NCBI GenBank assembly: GCA_019722365.1 | Contig: JADFUC010000852.1 | Span: 1,240,001 to 1,304,000, forward strand | DNA: 64,000 nt | Source of the DNA: Lithospermum erythrorhizon | Taxonomy: Eukaryota > Streptophyta > Magnoliopsida > Boraginales > Boraginaceae | Direction: 5' to 3' | Shown here: piece by piece, positions 47,301-60,579 of the stretch | Position numbering within the stretch: position 1 is the first letter of the stretch | Layout: every line of letters starts with the position of its first letter | Translations under genes and position numbers: made by a program | The notes under the pieces: model-generated | The model's input: the letters and a program-made list of their open reading frames with translations, nothing else | What the model was told of the DNA's origin: nothing | The model's database searches: none

Positions 47301-49619
47301 GTGTCTTTCCTTCTCCACAACATTATGTAATCAATTTCCAAGCACAATTGAAACACCCCAAGTAACTGTTGTACCCCCCAAAAAGGGGAAAGGCCTAAAT
47401 CATCTTGAAATAATTGTTGGTTCAGTTGGATTCATAGTACTTGCTCTCTTTGGTATATCAATTGCATTTATCTTGTACTCCAGAAAGAAGAAATCAGGAA
47501 TGGCATCTAAAGCAGGTAGGCTCATATGATTGATCTCATAACTGGAGTGAGTTGTATGAGAAACTAATGATGGAATTTATTGTCGTTTCATTCCAGGAAC
47601 AAAAACTGATGCATCAACTCAAAATGCAGTTAAGGCTTTTTCCTATAAGGAGATCAGATCAGCAACAAATAATTTTAAGGAGGTCATCGGCTGTGGTAGT
47701 TTTGGATCTATATATAAGGGAAAACTTCAGGATGGAAAGCAAGTTGCTGTTAAAATACTGTTCGACAAATGCCAGCTTTCAGCGGATACTTTCCTTAATG
47801 AGGTCTTCCTTTTTCTTGTCTTTATATATGTAATGTAATATGTGTCAAATACTTCAGTTTCTATGATATAGTTATTGTATATGAAGAGAAGTAGGGAATA
47901 TCTGTTAAGTACATCCTCATCCTCCTCATTCTGTTCACAACTAGCAAAAGTGTTTTTTTTCCTGCCTGTCCGATATCCCTTTACTTGACGTAGCAATTTC
48001 TGATTTTCTGATTGAGTAAGCAATAATTGCAATAGTATTGAGAAACATTGTTCTAGAGAGATATCGAACTATTTCTCAAATGGTTCTTTGATTGGTTAGA
48101 TATGTAAATTCTTGAACAATTGCCTCATCATTTCATGCACTGTTTGTAGATGTCTCTTCTATCACAAATTCGACACCAAAATCTTGTGTCTTTGGAGGGA
48201 TTCTGTCACAGTCCAAAGCAGCAAATACTAGTCTACGAGTACTTACCCGGAGGATCATTAGCTGATAACCTATATGGTAAGTACAAAAAACTTCATCTAT
48301 TAAACATGTTCCATTTCATCTAATCATTCTTCCTCTCTGTCAACTAAATGGATGCCAATAACTCCTACAGGTTCTAACTGTAAGAAAGTGAAATTAAGTT
48401 GGGTCAGGAGATTAAAAATTGCGGTTGATACCGCCAAAGGTACATTTTTGTACTATATCTAATTCGTGCATCAAATTATACTATCTTCTTAAACTCAAAT
48501 TCAAAACTAAAGCATACATTCTACATAAGTCGATCAATCCTTGGGTTCATTTTTTCAATGATCTTTTACATTGTGAGAGCTTGTGCATTATATAACTGAG
48601 AGTTTGATGCCTATTCATTCTTTATGTTAATAACTGAGTAACTCGAAACATTAGGATTGGATTATTTGCATCATCGATGTGATCCACGGATCATACACCA
48701 ATCTGTTAAGAGCAGCAACATTCTTTTGGATGATGAGATGAATGCAAAGCTCGCTGATTTTGGTCTTCGTAAGCAAGAAGTGAAACCAGATGCTACTCTT
48801 GTAACAACATTTGCCAAGTCCTCATCAGGCTACCTTGATCCAGAGTAAGCCAGAATTTGCGATGATATGTATCATTGTTCACATTTTTGTTCAATGATTT
48901 TCTCATAATAATTTCATTGTTTTATCTGTAGGTATCACTCCACAAGACAACTAACAGAAAAAAGTGATATCTATAGCTTTGGAGTTGTTCTTCTAGAGCT
49001 CATTTGTGGCCGAGAACCTCTAAGTCATGCAGGCTCTCCTGATTCCTTCAATTTGGTTTTATGGGTAATTAAGTTCATCATCTATGTTCTTGAAAATTCT
49101 ACATTCAGCGTTCTGTTCCATGTCATATGGAATCAAAGATTTTATTCTCCGACTCTTGGATATAATGAAATATATCAAAATGGCTCGTTAGTCTACTTAC
49201 GCTTCTTATCTATTGTGAAGTACTTCGTAGTATATAATTTACAGTCAATTCAGAACCAATCCTCTTACCCTGGATAGGCGGGAGTCTCATCAAAGATATA
49301 ATGGCATGTTAACTTTATGGTTTGATGAATCACTTTGATATTCTTGGTCATTATTATTCGAATTTGTAGTAAAATATCATTGGTATGTAATCTGCAGGCG
49401 AAGCCATACTTGCAGGCTGGTGGATTTGAGGTAGTAGATGAGAGCATAAATGGGACATTTGATGAAGAAAGCATGAGACGAGCAGCTTTGATTGCTTCAA
49501 GATCAGTTGAAAGAGATGCCATGATAAGGCCTTCAATTTCTGAAGTACTGGCTGAGCTAAAAAAGGCCTATAGCATTCAAATCTCATATCTTGCATCCAC
49601 TGAGTTTACTAGTACTTAG
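44304..49619 (+). pseudogene. Malectin-like LRR receptor kinase locus, disabled (At5g48740-type)
   Basis: Sixteen exon positions are recognisable: 44304-44385 (signal peptide), 44484-45024 and 45504-45954 (malectin-like), about 46084-46175 and 46261-46329 (N-cap and first LRR), 46413-46481, 46564-46632, 46836-46907 and 47130-47198 (LRRs), 47286-47515 (TM), 47597-47802, 48150-48276, 48371-48439, 48655-48844, 48932-49064 and 49398-49619 (kinase). Fourteen are intact and phase-matched. Exon 4 keeps HPCLPMPWDF (cf. DDPCSPTPWD) but meets TAG at 46170. Exon 5 keeps LSGIQLRS and LDLKTL but has TAA at 46295 and TGA at 46304. Skipping both breaks the frame. The kinase has GCGSFG, VAVK and DFG, but HRD is HQS, removing the catalytic Asp. 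Intact relatives are plasma-membrane receptor-like kinases. The locus could still yield a shorter pseudokinase transcript. Confidence 0.85.
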
Positions 49620-49934
49620 ATTTGTTTGTTTGGAATTGTGATATAGATAGTTTGTCTTTATGATGAGAGGGTGTATTTATCTAAAGAATAAGATGCTTGA
49701 GTCTTGATTTATATATTTGTTACAGGATCTTGGATGCATTTAGTTTATACTCGTAGTAGCTAGTTTGTTGTTCAAGCGGATGCCCCTTTTGACGTTTGTT
49801 AAAAACAACATTATATACAACTTTTCGTGGTAAACGTAAATTTTGAATATGCTGAGTACACATCACCTACAACGCTAGCTGCGATAGCCAGTTTTCACGA
49901 ATTCAATTCTCCTCATCAACATTTCTAATAGCCT

Positions 49935-49959
49935 GGCTCACACAGTATTTCTTGTAGTG
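49935..49959 (-). mobile_element. Terminus of a CACTA-type DNA transposon
   Basis: On the minus strand from 49959 the sequence reads CACTACAAGAAATACTGTG, matching the conserved CACTACAAGAAA terminus of plant En/Spm (CACTA) elements. The element would extend leftward from here. I found no matching opposite end, so only one end is claimed. Confidence 0.5.
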
Positions 49960-52900
49960 TGATTTCTAACTCCACGTGAAGTTTGTGTTATTACGCCACC
50001 CCGAGGTTTGGCTTCCAGCGCACTCAAAAGAAATATAGCCAGTCATGGCCTGCCGAAAAAGATTTTGATTTATATAGACTCTCCTTTGGCTGAAGCCCAA
50101 TTTGGTTTTGAGAAGGCCACACAAAATCAATAATATGGATTTCAAACATTCATGGTAAAGTGTTAAAAGAAGATCAGATCCACCTCGAATAAGACCTGGC
50201 AAAAAATCATGCCCACTAATGGACACATGTATATATAAACGTGTATCAATCGGATCGCCAGTGTCACATGTTCCGGAGGGAGAAGTGCAGCCTCTTAACG
50301 AATCGGCCGGGCCATCCCAAGAGGGATTTCTCAAATTCTATTAGGCCCACGACTCCCTTTTGAAATACCTTCTATGGGGCCTTAACTGCATCGTTAATAT
50401 TTAACCAGTTTTTGAGTTTCTTTGTAAAAATAATATTGATAATTGGTGGAGGGTTGAACTGACCTCCACCAACCATTGAACCAACTTTCTACCATTTAGC
50501 CGAGTTAGTTGGGAAATCATCATGCTTAAATATAATTTATTTTGCATAAGGATAATTTGAAATATTATCGTTGAGAAAGTTTTCGAAAGTTAAATAATAT
50601 ATTGTTAAACTAATAATATTTGTAGCTATATAATAAAGTAATAAGATTGTATGTAAATATTAATTCTATCAAACATATTATTCAATTTGTTTAATGTTAT
50701 ATTTTAGTACAATTATAGTTAATATATTATTCTTTTAAAGACAAAGTCTTCAATTATTTAAATAATATATTGATGCATCTAATGCTTTTTATTCATATAT
50801 TATTCAATACTATATAAATATCTTCACGCTTCTATCCATATACATTGAAGAATATTTAATATTAAATAACAACTTTTATCATATAATTTAAATAAACTAG
50901 AATATGTTATTTCAGAATATTATCATGAATATTTCTTTTAAGAATTTGTATATTTGATTATGTTTAATATCATTACAATTATATATAGGATATTTAATAT
51001 TGAGTATAATTTTTTTGAAAACATCGTATATCTTTTTTAAAACTCATTTCATATTTAACATGTTTAATAATTTCACTTCAATCGTCTCTTTAATCGTCGT
51101 TTAATTTTTAAAGCTGAACTTTGACTATCAATTATTAATTATTCATTCTAAAAAGTATAAAATTTATAGAATAGATTCTTTCCTCTTTAAAATATTTTTA
51201 TAATATTAATTTTTAATTTTTTTTAATAATATATCAAGTTTAAAGAATTAGAAAATTAAAAAATTTATTATATGTGTTAATATCAATTAAAATGAAATTG
51301 GATGTGTGATATATCTTTTTTCTGCCTACACGGTATACAACTGCACAATTATTATTAACATGATAAGAACTTAAGAAGTAGATGAAGTAGCCTAATCCAA
51401 CTAAATTCAATAAATGAAAATTAAAATAGTATTGAATGGATTGGACATTTGGACGTACCCCATACGTACGAGCTCATGTGGAGAGGCATACCAACTCAGC
51501 GAAAACTGAAATGAAGCCAATTACTGGTTTTGTTAATTCTCAATTGAATGGCATTTGCCAAAAATTAATTTTAATTTATATTCTGAGCATACCATGCATT
51601 TTAGTCATCAATAGAAAAGTAATGATTCTGTTCCTAATCAGTACTTCATTGTCATGCTGTTTTCAAATCGATTTTGTACGTAGTAGTTTCTTAATATTGC
51701 ATTTAATAAATTGATAAGTCAAAGAAAAACTAATTTATTAATTTATTTTGCGATAAAGACAACCATTATTATTTGGCCATTGCCATGTTCTTTCAAATGC
51801 AGTAATGATGGGTTCAACAACATTAATCATTTAACGGTATAGCACATGGAGTTATTCTTCTTCTCTCATTTCTTTTTTTGGGTACGACTAGTTGGGGGCT
51901 GGATATAATACAATAGTTTACAATTTATTAACTATTATATTCCTCTTCAATTAAATGCATATTCATTCATCTTTTCAGCTGAAAACATTTACCACTCAAC
52001 TCATTGTATATGTTAACAATTTTTTTCCCACTAACGATAAAAATTTCAAATTACATATGTTATCAAATTATAATTAAATTCTAAATTAAGCAATGAAAAT
52101 CTAAATTTAAAAAAACAACCATTTCTTTAAAAGTCAACTGCATGAATACATGAACGGATTCCAAGACTTTACAGAGGCAGACGGGTTCCCAAAATTAAGT
52201 ATACATTCTTTATTTTTACAAAAACGTTGTGTACGAAAAATATTGTAATTAACACAAACTAGAATTCATACCTATGGGTTAATTCTCCCATTCATTTCAG
52301 GTAACCAATTAATATTATGAGAATTATATTAATATCCATACGTACCCAAATTTCGAATGTAAAAAATGGTACACATTATTAAAACAGGTCATTCTAAATG
52401 GTACAAGGAAAAAATTCAAAAAAAGTACTAAAATTATTTTATTCACTTAATTAAAATGTGTACCAAAATTCGTTAAACAAGTTGGTACAGATTACTTAAA
52501 AGTTAAAAATATGCTTATATAATTGACATTAATGATTTTTTTATTGAGAACATATTACCAAAAATGTACCAAAAGAAAAAGAAAATATATCAAAAAATGG
52601 TATAATTTGTATTTTTAATTATTAATGAACAAAAAGCTTAATGAACCGTAATCTCTTCAAATTTATATAAAAACTTGATAGATATGCAGTTATGCACTTG
52701 CTTTGCTCTCAGTTGCCAAGATATGGATGTATTTAGATGGGCAGAGCCCCAAATTGCAAATAAACAATAATAAAGCAGTCATAAACTAATGAAAACAATT
52801 TCCAATTCCTCATACAACATATAAAATACCAGTACTGAAAAGGGTTTAATATTTGAAAACAAATGAACTAACTTATATCATTACGTCTATGTTCCAACAA

Positions 52901-55168
52901 TTGCGTGTCCCTAAGTAATTAAACAAACCTAAAGTTAATCAACTAAACAAATCTCAACAAACATACTCGATTTTGTAACAAGATAGATTTTAAATGAAGA
53001 AATTAAACCAACTTGTTATTATGAATGTTGGATTTCCGATTCCGGGCAAGGTTATTACGTGTTAGATAGAGCTATTTTCGAGCATAAAAGCTGAAGAAAG
53101 GGATGAGTGTCACGAGTGCTTAGTCTTCATAGAAATGATGAGTAAGGTTATGTTTTTAATTTATGCACATACCGAAACGACGTCCTTTATAAAAATCTGG
53201 TGGTTCCTGAGAACAACCTTGCGATCCGCCTTAATACTCATCTTCTTCATTTGAATATTGCACCAATTTTACGTAATCATGGAAAGTTGGAAATTCCACG
53301 GTAGTGAATGTAAGTTCTAATAAAGAATACCGAAAAAGCTTCTCACATAACAGCCTGAAACCAAAAAATTAAATTATATCGCTTAAATAAAAATTATGAG
53401 TAGGCTATTAAGCCATTAATGCATATGTCAAACAATGAATCCTTCACTTATCAACTACCCAGTAGAATTGACATTGCTCGCATATATGTAAGTCATGACA
53501 CAAAAAGATGAACCAAACCAAACCAAATTAAAACTTTAGGAGATTTATATTTTTTATTATTTTATCGTGTGTGAAAATTAATGAGTTTTGAACTGTTGAT
53601 TAAGTTAAATTAAAAGAAACTACTTCTTTCTTTGCAAAATGAATTTCCTTGATGGAGTTTTAAAATCATCCCTAATATTTTGAATCTAGCTTTCATAATG
53701 GAAAGTTGTATCGAGGAAAAAAGTGGAAGGAAAGCACATGGTTTTGTAAATGGATCCAAACACTAGGTCCATTAAAAGCAACATCTCAAATCTCACCAAA
53801 ATCATCACACATCAATGCCACTTTCAACTCTCCCATCATTTACATTCAATTTGCCACCAATCCCATGTCATGTGCTAGTATATGCTAACAACTTTAGTAA
53901 GAAACGTTTTCATACTTTAAACTCCAAACAATTTGCACAATTACTCGATCAATTTTCATCAAATTCAATTCCAAATTTAGTCTACAAATTGTATTGATAC
54001 AAATAAATTAGTTACTAAAATTTAAATAAATAATGATTATTGTCTCTAATAACCCTTATTTCATAGTACTTCATAGTAATGTGAATCATTCATGCAACAC
54101 TTATTACATTTATATGTATGCAACATTTATGTAACTTTAAAGATGGAAGGGAATTGATGCAAACTCCTGAACCACTTTACAAAACTCTAAAATCAACTTA
54201 GTACATATAATCATCTTTTGAAATCAATTAACTATTCCCTGTCTCACAAAGATTGTTCACTTTCGACCGTCAGAATTTTTAACACTCTAAATATATTTAC
54301 AGCAGTTAGGCATTACCTGATGTATCAATCTAAGAATTTATTTTTGATTGATTATTAGCTTTCATAAAGATTAAGGCTGAAAAATATTTATATAGAATGG
54401 TACCATATATAAAGATGTGCACCTCTACAATGATGTTTAAGAATTATAGAAAACAAGTATTCCAACAAAAAGGCGGGCATTGTACATTAACAATGTGGCC
54501 GTCCTGTTTATCTGCATCATTTTTCTTCAAATAACTATATAATAGTATACGATTATTATTTTATTCCATAAACTATACTCTACTATATAGTATATAGTCA
54601 TTGTGAATTCAACAACACATGTTCTAGAGAGACAAATTGTTCAACCTCAAAGCAAGATCAACCAAGCTTAACACTGGTTTATACTATTATATGTATGTAA
54701 ATGTTGAATTTTATTATCTTTGAGTTTGTTTGAATATTAATGTGAATTGAAATATGATTTGGGTTTATTAAGATTTGTGATTTTGTGTTATTTTTTAGTT
54801 TTTAGTGAAGTTATGCTGAATTTTGTCAATGTGTAAGATTCTGATGTTTAACGTTATTGCATTTTCTTGATTCCTTGTTTTGAAATGACCCATTTGTTAG
54901 TTTTAAAAAAAGATTATATTTTTATATTCCATGTTTCATTTTCTGCTTGGTTTGATATGACCCATTAGTTAGTTTAAGAAAAAGATGAGATTTTTATGTT
55001 CTCAGTTTCATTTTCTGCTTGTTTTAAAATGGCCCTGAATTAGTTTTGGAAAAAGATGAGATTTTTTATACTATGGGCTTCACATTGATTGGTTGTATTT
55101 AATCTTTTGATTTTGACTTTTTTATTGTAGTGTTATTAGAGAATTAAGTTAAGCTAGTCAAGATCACA
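49960..55168. other. AT-rich intergenic DNA
   Basis: 50.0-50.35 kb is GC-richer with an unmatched open frame on the minus strand that lacks ATG. 50.4-54.6 kb is AT-rich without recognisable genes. Words containing GGTAC recur at 52.36-52.6 kb. The 54.6-55.17 kb part is probably the leader and promoter of the SFH-like locus. Confidence 0.5.
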
Positions 55169-58100
55169 ATGCCAGGTATGTTAAGGAATTGGAATAATAT
55201 TGATTTTTTTAGTTATTTTGGATAATGTAATTGGAATTTTTGTGTTTCGTTTCGATTTATAGAGATTTTGCTAGCTCAAGAGGATGAGAAATGGAAAAGA
55301 TCTGACGTGGAGACGTCAGAAGACGAGAAGAAAAGTGCTCCAAGCCGATCATTGAGGAAGAAGGCGATCAATGCTTCGTCGAGGTTGTCACATACCATTC
55401 GGAAACGTAGTAGGAAAGTTTCCCATTCTAGATTCTCATCGATCTCAATGGAAGATGTGCGAGATGAGAATGAAGAGGCAGCGGTTAATGCTTTTCGTCA
55501 GGCCTTGATGGAGAAGGATTTGCTTCCTTCACGACATGATGATTATCATACTATGTTGAGGTAAATCTTACTGACCAGCTCATATTTGGCATATATTAGG
55601 TATTGTTTCTGTTATAAGTTTTGATGTTGTATCTATGAGCTCTTTCGATTCTATATTTACTTGAAGATTCAAGAAGAGCATTAAGGCTATACTGAGTAAA
55701 CTCTACAGTTAGTATTAGTTAAAACTATTCAACCTGAGTAGTCCTCACATATGAACGAACATTCCTTTTATATAGATTTTGTTATTGTTTTCTTGTTGGA
55801 TTGCACTTTTTTGATGAAGGAAAGCAGTAATTGTTTTTTAAATTCTTAAGTTAAAATGTAATCCTTCCTCCTTCCATGAGTTAAAGATATTATACTCTAA
55901 ACATTCATTGGTCATATTTGTGAAGTAGATAGTGTTTGCACTCCCCCTACTCTGCGTCAATTTGGAAACATCGTAGCCTCTGAAAGCTATCACATTCAAG
56001 TACTCCCTTACTTTGCTTAGGCAGGAACCTCTTCAAAGGCATTGGGGCATGTTAATGTTAATATAAGGTAAAATGTAAATAAGTAAAGAAATAATATTTA
56101 ATTTGCTTGTTCTTTCTTGAAACCAGTACCACATAGCTTCAAGCAATATATGGAACCTTGTGCAGATTCTTGAAAGCAAGGAAGTTTGACATTGATAAGA
56201 CAACTCATATGTGGACAGAAATGCTCAATTGGAGAATAGAGAATAAAGTAGACTCATAATGGTATCTGATCTGTCATACTTGGTAAAAGCTTATCAGTAT
56301 AGCACTATAGCTTGTTTTTTACCTTTACACTATCTATTTTTGTTGTGTTTCCAGGATTTTGTATATGTTGAACTTGAAGAAGTCCAACGTTACTATCCTC
56401 ATGGCTACCATGGTGTGGATAAAAAAGGACGGCCTGTCTACATTGAAAGACTCGGTAAAATTGACCCTGGTAAACTTATGAGTGTGACCACAGTAGACAG
56501 ATTCCTTAAATATCACATTCAAGGTTTTGAAAAGACTTTCTCAGAGAAGTTTCCAGCATGTTCGATTGCAGCTAAGAGGCATATTGATTGTACGACGACA
56601 ATACTTGATGTTCAAGGGCTGGTGCGTGTTTGAGCTTACTGGAATTCTTCCAATGTCTTGAGTATGCATGACACTTCTCTACTTAGTATGAATTTAATAG
56701 TTCTATCGGCTTGTTATATTTAATAATGCTGAGCTGGATGAGTTTTGGCAAGGTTGCACATGATTTAGTGATGCGCATGCAAAAGATTGATGGCGAGAAC
56801 TACCCCGAGGTTGACTTAATTCTTGGAAATACTGTGAAACAATTACTTATTTTGGCCTCAAGAATAATACTGTTACTTTCCTTGAATATTTCCGAACAGA
56901 CATTAAACCAGATGTACATTGTTAATGCTGGAAGTGGATTCAAACTGATCTGGAACACTGTAAAAGGATTTCTTGATCCCAGGACAACTGCTAAAATACA
57001 TGTCAAGCTCTTTCTCATTTAGAAAATATGAATTGAAAGGCAAATCTAAAATTGCTACTAATAAACTTGGTGGTGAAACAGGTCTTGGGCAATAAATTTC
57101 AGGATAAGTTATTGGAAGTTATAGACTCTAGGTTCGAGTTTTCTTCCTTCTGAGCTGTCATTCTGATCTTACAATTTTGTAATTGTTTTGCTCAATGAGA
57201 TCATATGATGACAGTCAATTGCCGGATTTTCTTGGTGGAACCTGCTCATGTGCAAATGAAGGAGGATGTCTTAGATCTGGCAAGGGACCTTGGAATGATC
57301 CAGAACTGATGAAGGTATCGATAGCAATAATGCTTACCACTTACAGTAATATTAGGTTTTTATTGGATATCATCCATTGTTACTGAAATTTTCTATGATA
57401 TGTCTATTGAATTGTAAATATGAATTCCTCCAATTCTTTATCACAGGTGGTACATGCCTTACATGGTGGTGGATCAAATTATTTGAGGAGTTGTTCTGAA
57501 AGTGTTGTTTTTGACGTGAAACCAATTGTATGTGAGGTAAAGCATTTATGATCTCTCCGTGATATGATGATTTTTATTTTGATCCATTTGTGATTTCATT
57601 TTGCAGGTCCAGAGTGGTGAAATTTTACCTGCCTGGTCAGCATCAGATACAGGATTAACATTGCACAGTCCTATGCAAGTGAGTTCTTTATATCTCTATA
57701 GCTGCTTCGTTTGAAGGTATCCTAAGCTCTAACTACAAAGTATCTGTAATACCCTCTTATTATTCACACTTATGGACATCTCTGTTTTAGTAAAATATTC
57801 CTGCTCAAGCCCGTGCTTAAATATAATTTTTAAGTACCGCATCTGGACTCTGTTTGGGATTGTATGAGATTTTCTCAACATTTATATGCTAGATCATTCT
57901 AGCAACTTCTTTTCTTTCGCAAATGCTTAAAACTTATTGAATATCTCTTCTAGTTAGAAACATAATTCACGTTTTCTATTCATTAAGTTCAACAAATGTG
58001 TTCTTTTTAACTCGAAGTTCCTCTATTTCAAGTTTCAGGTTAATATAAGGAAATCTTTGATTTTATGTTCTGAACTTTTCTTGAAGAGTCCCACTATATT

Positions 58101-59439
58101 AATCCATAATGCTGTTACCTGTATAATTCTGTGTCTACTTTTAATTTTAATGTATGCTGTTGCTCTTTAGGGAATCATAAGCTTTCAGACATCCCCATGC
58201 AACATCACTGAAGCTGGTGGTTGTGGAACCGCGCTTGTAATTGATAGTTCTTCCAGTAAGTGACGATGCTAATACAGTGTTCTTTACCCTCAATAATTTC
58301 TGTATAATAGCTTACTCGGCAATCCATGGGAAGGTAAAGACTTCAGCTAAATGAATTATGATCATATAAAGACTTCTTTTATACTTAGATTTGAAGATTA
58401 TCCGTCATTCCTATTTGGAAGAATAGGCAATGCTGCTGTTAATCTTCATTCCAGATAATTTATACTTTGGTATTTGACCTAACTCCTATTTAGTTTTAAT
58501 GACAAGATGTTACAAACATAAAAGGAGAAAAAATTGCTTACTTTTTCAGATTTTGTTTTTCCAGACTTAATATGTGCATATTTGAGCCACAAACTAAAGT
58601 TCTTTTTTGGATCTTGAAACAGAGTTAACAAGTAATGTTACTGAGAGAATGCTTCCAAATACATCTATACTTCAGAGGCTTATTGATCTCCTATTTGGAT
58701 TATTTGTAGTGTCTCTCTTTTCTTTATAATTGGGATTGGCATGGGATTATAGTTTATCAAGCAATGTGCACAATTCAAAGGAAGACCAGGGATCAAAAGA
58801 CGAACATCTTTTGAGGGCACAAAATGAGGATCTCCTCCGCTTATGCTGCCAGAAATTACAGCACATAGAAGTTGCAGTGACAGAGCTAGTAAATAAGCCT
58901 TCAAAAATACCTCCAGAGAAAGACGATTTTGAGTCGGCGAAACGAAGGGAGGCATTGAGTATGACTTGCAGAAGACTAAAAAGGTAAATATCTGTGTAGT
59001 TTTCTAAAAACTTGATATGATGAGGAGTCTGCTGTGCGTTGGTGTCTGATTGTCCTGTTCCACATTCAATTAGATACTTACCAAAGTAAGCGGAAACTTT
59101 ATATGCAGGCTCTGCTTGCAACTGCATCAAAACAGGTGGAGCTTGCTGAATCATTTGAATCGCTAAAAGACCAGAGAGTAAAAGTGAGTTCTTGTTTCCT
59201 TCATAATAGGGAATTACTTCTCACTTCTCAGTTTCAATATGAAATGTTTTATTTCCTTTTTCCAAGTATGACATCTTTCAAAATTCAAATAGAGCATCAT
59301 TTTAGTTTACCTTTACTTCTAAGTCATAAACATATTATTCCAGTACATACAGTATGTGATTTGAAGAGATTGCTTCATTAAACAGGGAAATAAAACTCAT
59401 TGGTTAAGGAGTGTAAAGTCTTTGCCGCGAGGAAGCTGA
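55169..59439 (+). pseudogene. SEC14-like phosphatidylinositol/phosphatidylcholine transfer protein (SFH type), disabled
   Basis: Exons: 55169-55175, 55263-55560, 56166-56257, 56355-56621, about 56739-56809, 56900-57001, 57082-57131, 57215-57314, 57447-57536, 57607-57678, 58171-58255, 58623-58983, about 59074-59183 and 59386-59439. They encode a basic N-terminus, then CRAL-TRIO/SEC14 ([78 protein letters not shown]) and the nodulin-type C-terminal coiled region (EDLLRLCCQKLQ, ASKQVELAESFESLKDQR). Lesions: exon 3 ends GAC TCA TAA where DSIM is expected (one base missing); exon 5 has no acceptor in the right phase; TAA at 58727-58729 lies in frame inside exon 12; exon 13 is out of phase at its acceptor. 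Intact relatives transfer phosphoinositides at membranes in polarised growth. A cryptic donor (AAA/GTAGAC) could rescue exon 3 only. Confidence 0.75.
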
Positions 59440-60579
59440 TTGATATTGGTTTTAGACCAAGTGTAATTGAATCTTCATTTTTCCATGTTTATTCATCTTG
59501 GTTGGCAAACAAAAAGCATTCGCATAACTGGGGGACGGCATACTTAGGTAATTTATGTCTTTGATGCTAAATCAGATCAAGCCCTATCCTATTTGAGTTA
59601 TCTTGACCTCAACCATTGCTTTAACATTCCCTCTTCTAAAAGATGATGAATTCCATGTATAATGCTATACATGTCTTTGTTTCAGGTTGCTTTAATGTAG
59701 AAAGGATGATGAGTCGTCATCGATAAGGGAGGCAGGGAGGGTTACTTCGTTTTCCTTAGGCGTAAATACATAATTATCATTGAAGATGCTGTTGATTTTT
59801 GTAAATAAATATTAACTGACATGAGAAACCGCACCAGTTTACATATATGAGTTGATCACAGTAAATATGATACAACAAACTGAGTGCATCCACTGCTTAT
59901 AATTTCATTTTATTTTACTACCTCCATCTCGAAATAATAGTTTGGTTTTCAATGGTCAAAATTAATAAATTTTTCGACCTTAATTGACACATAACAATTA
60001 TTTGAATCAAAATTATAATGTTAATAGATTGAAAATGATATCTTATTATCTTATACTTCCTCCAATTTACAAGCCCTCCTGCCTCATTCAATCTTTTGAG
60101 CTGAAACAAGATCAACTCTGCTTACTTCCAGTTGTTTTATACTTCTATCAGTCCTAAGACTCTAAGAGTGGTATAAAAGGGAGGCAGGGACGGTTGCTTA
60201 TAATTTGACCCCCTATCCTATTTTGGCCAAAATATTTTTAGAAGTATCAAGTCTTTATTGTTAATTTTATTTGTGCATAATGTCAGCTTCACAACAAAGA
60301 AGGGTCAAGGGTGTTTGTAGATGGAACAACTGGAAGGGGCATGAAGTTTTTGCATCTGAATACAGTAGGAAATAATAATGAGCCAAACACCAAATTACCA
60401 AAGCGAAAACTTGCATGTAGTGGTATTGAATTGAAGTCAAATGACATCAATCCAAAATAAGAAATTACAGAATGTAATAATTGGAATAACAATTGAAAAC
60501 TCAAAAACTCTCTCAGCAGAAAAGATATTAAAGATGCAACAAACTTTCTTCCACATTTCCATTGATTTCAGCAGCCACA
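59440..60579. other. Intergenic DNA between convergent SFH and sucrose synthase loci
   Basis: Contains the 3' regions of both convergent loci. At about 59919-60065 CTACCTCCATCTCGAAATAA and a later TACTTCCTCCAATTTACA recall Stowaway-type ends, but in the same orientation, so no element is claimed. GGGAGGCAGGGA occurs at about 59728 and 60179. Confidence 0.45.

Noticed and set aside
49966..50334. 122-codon minus-strand frame in a GC-richer patch
   Set aside because: It begins with TTG and resembles no known family. More likely transposon debris near the CACTA end.
51436..51714. 92-codon plus-strand frame
   Set aside because: AT-rich, hydrophobic chance frame without splice or homology support.
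53706..53997. Two overlapping 60-codon plus-strand frames
   Set aside because: Short, overlapping in different frames, and no recognisable motif.
59919..60075. Possible Stowaway element near the SFH 3' end
   Set aside because: The CCTCCA-type words occur in the same orientation rather than inverted, and no TA duplication is clear.
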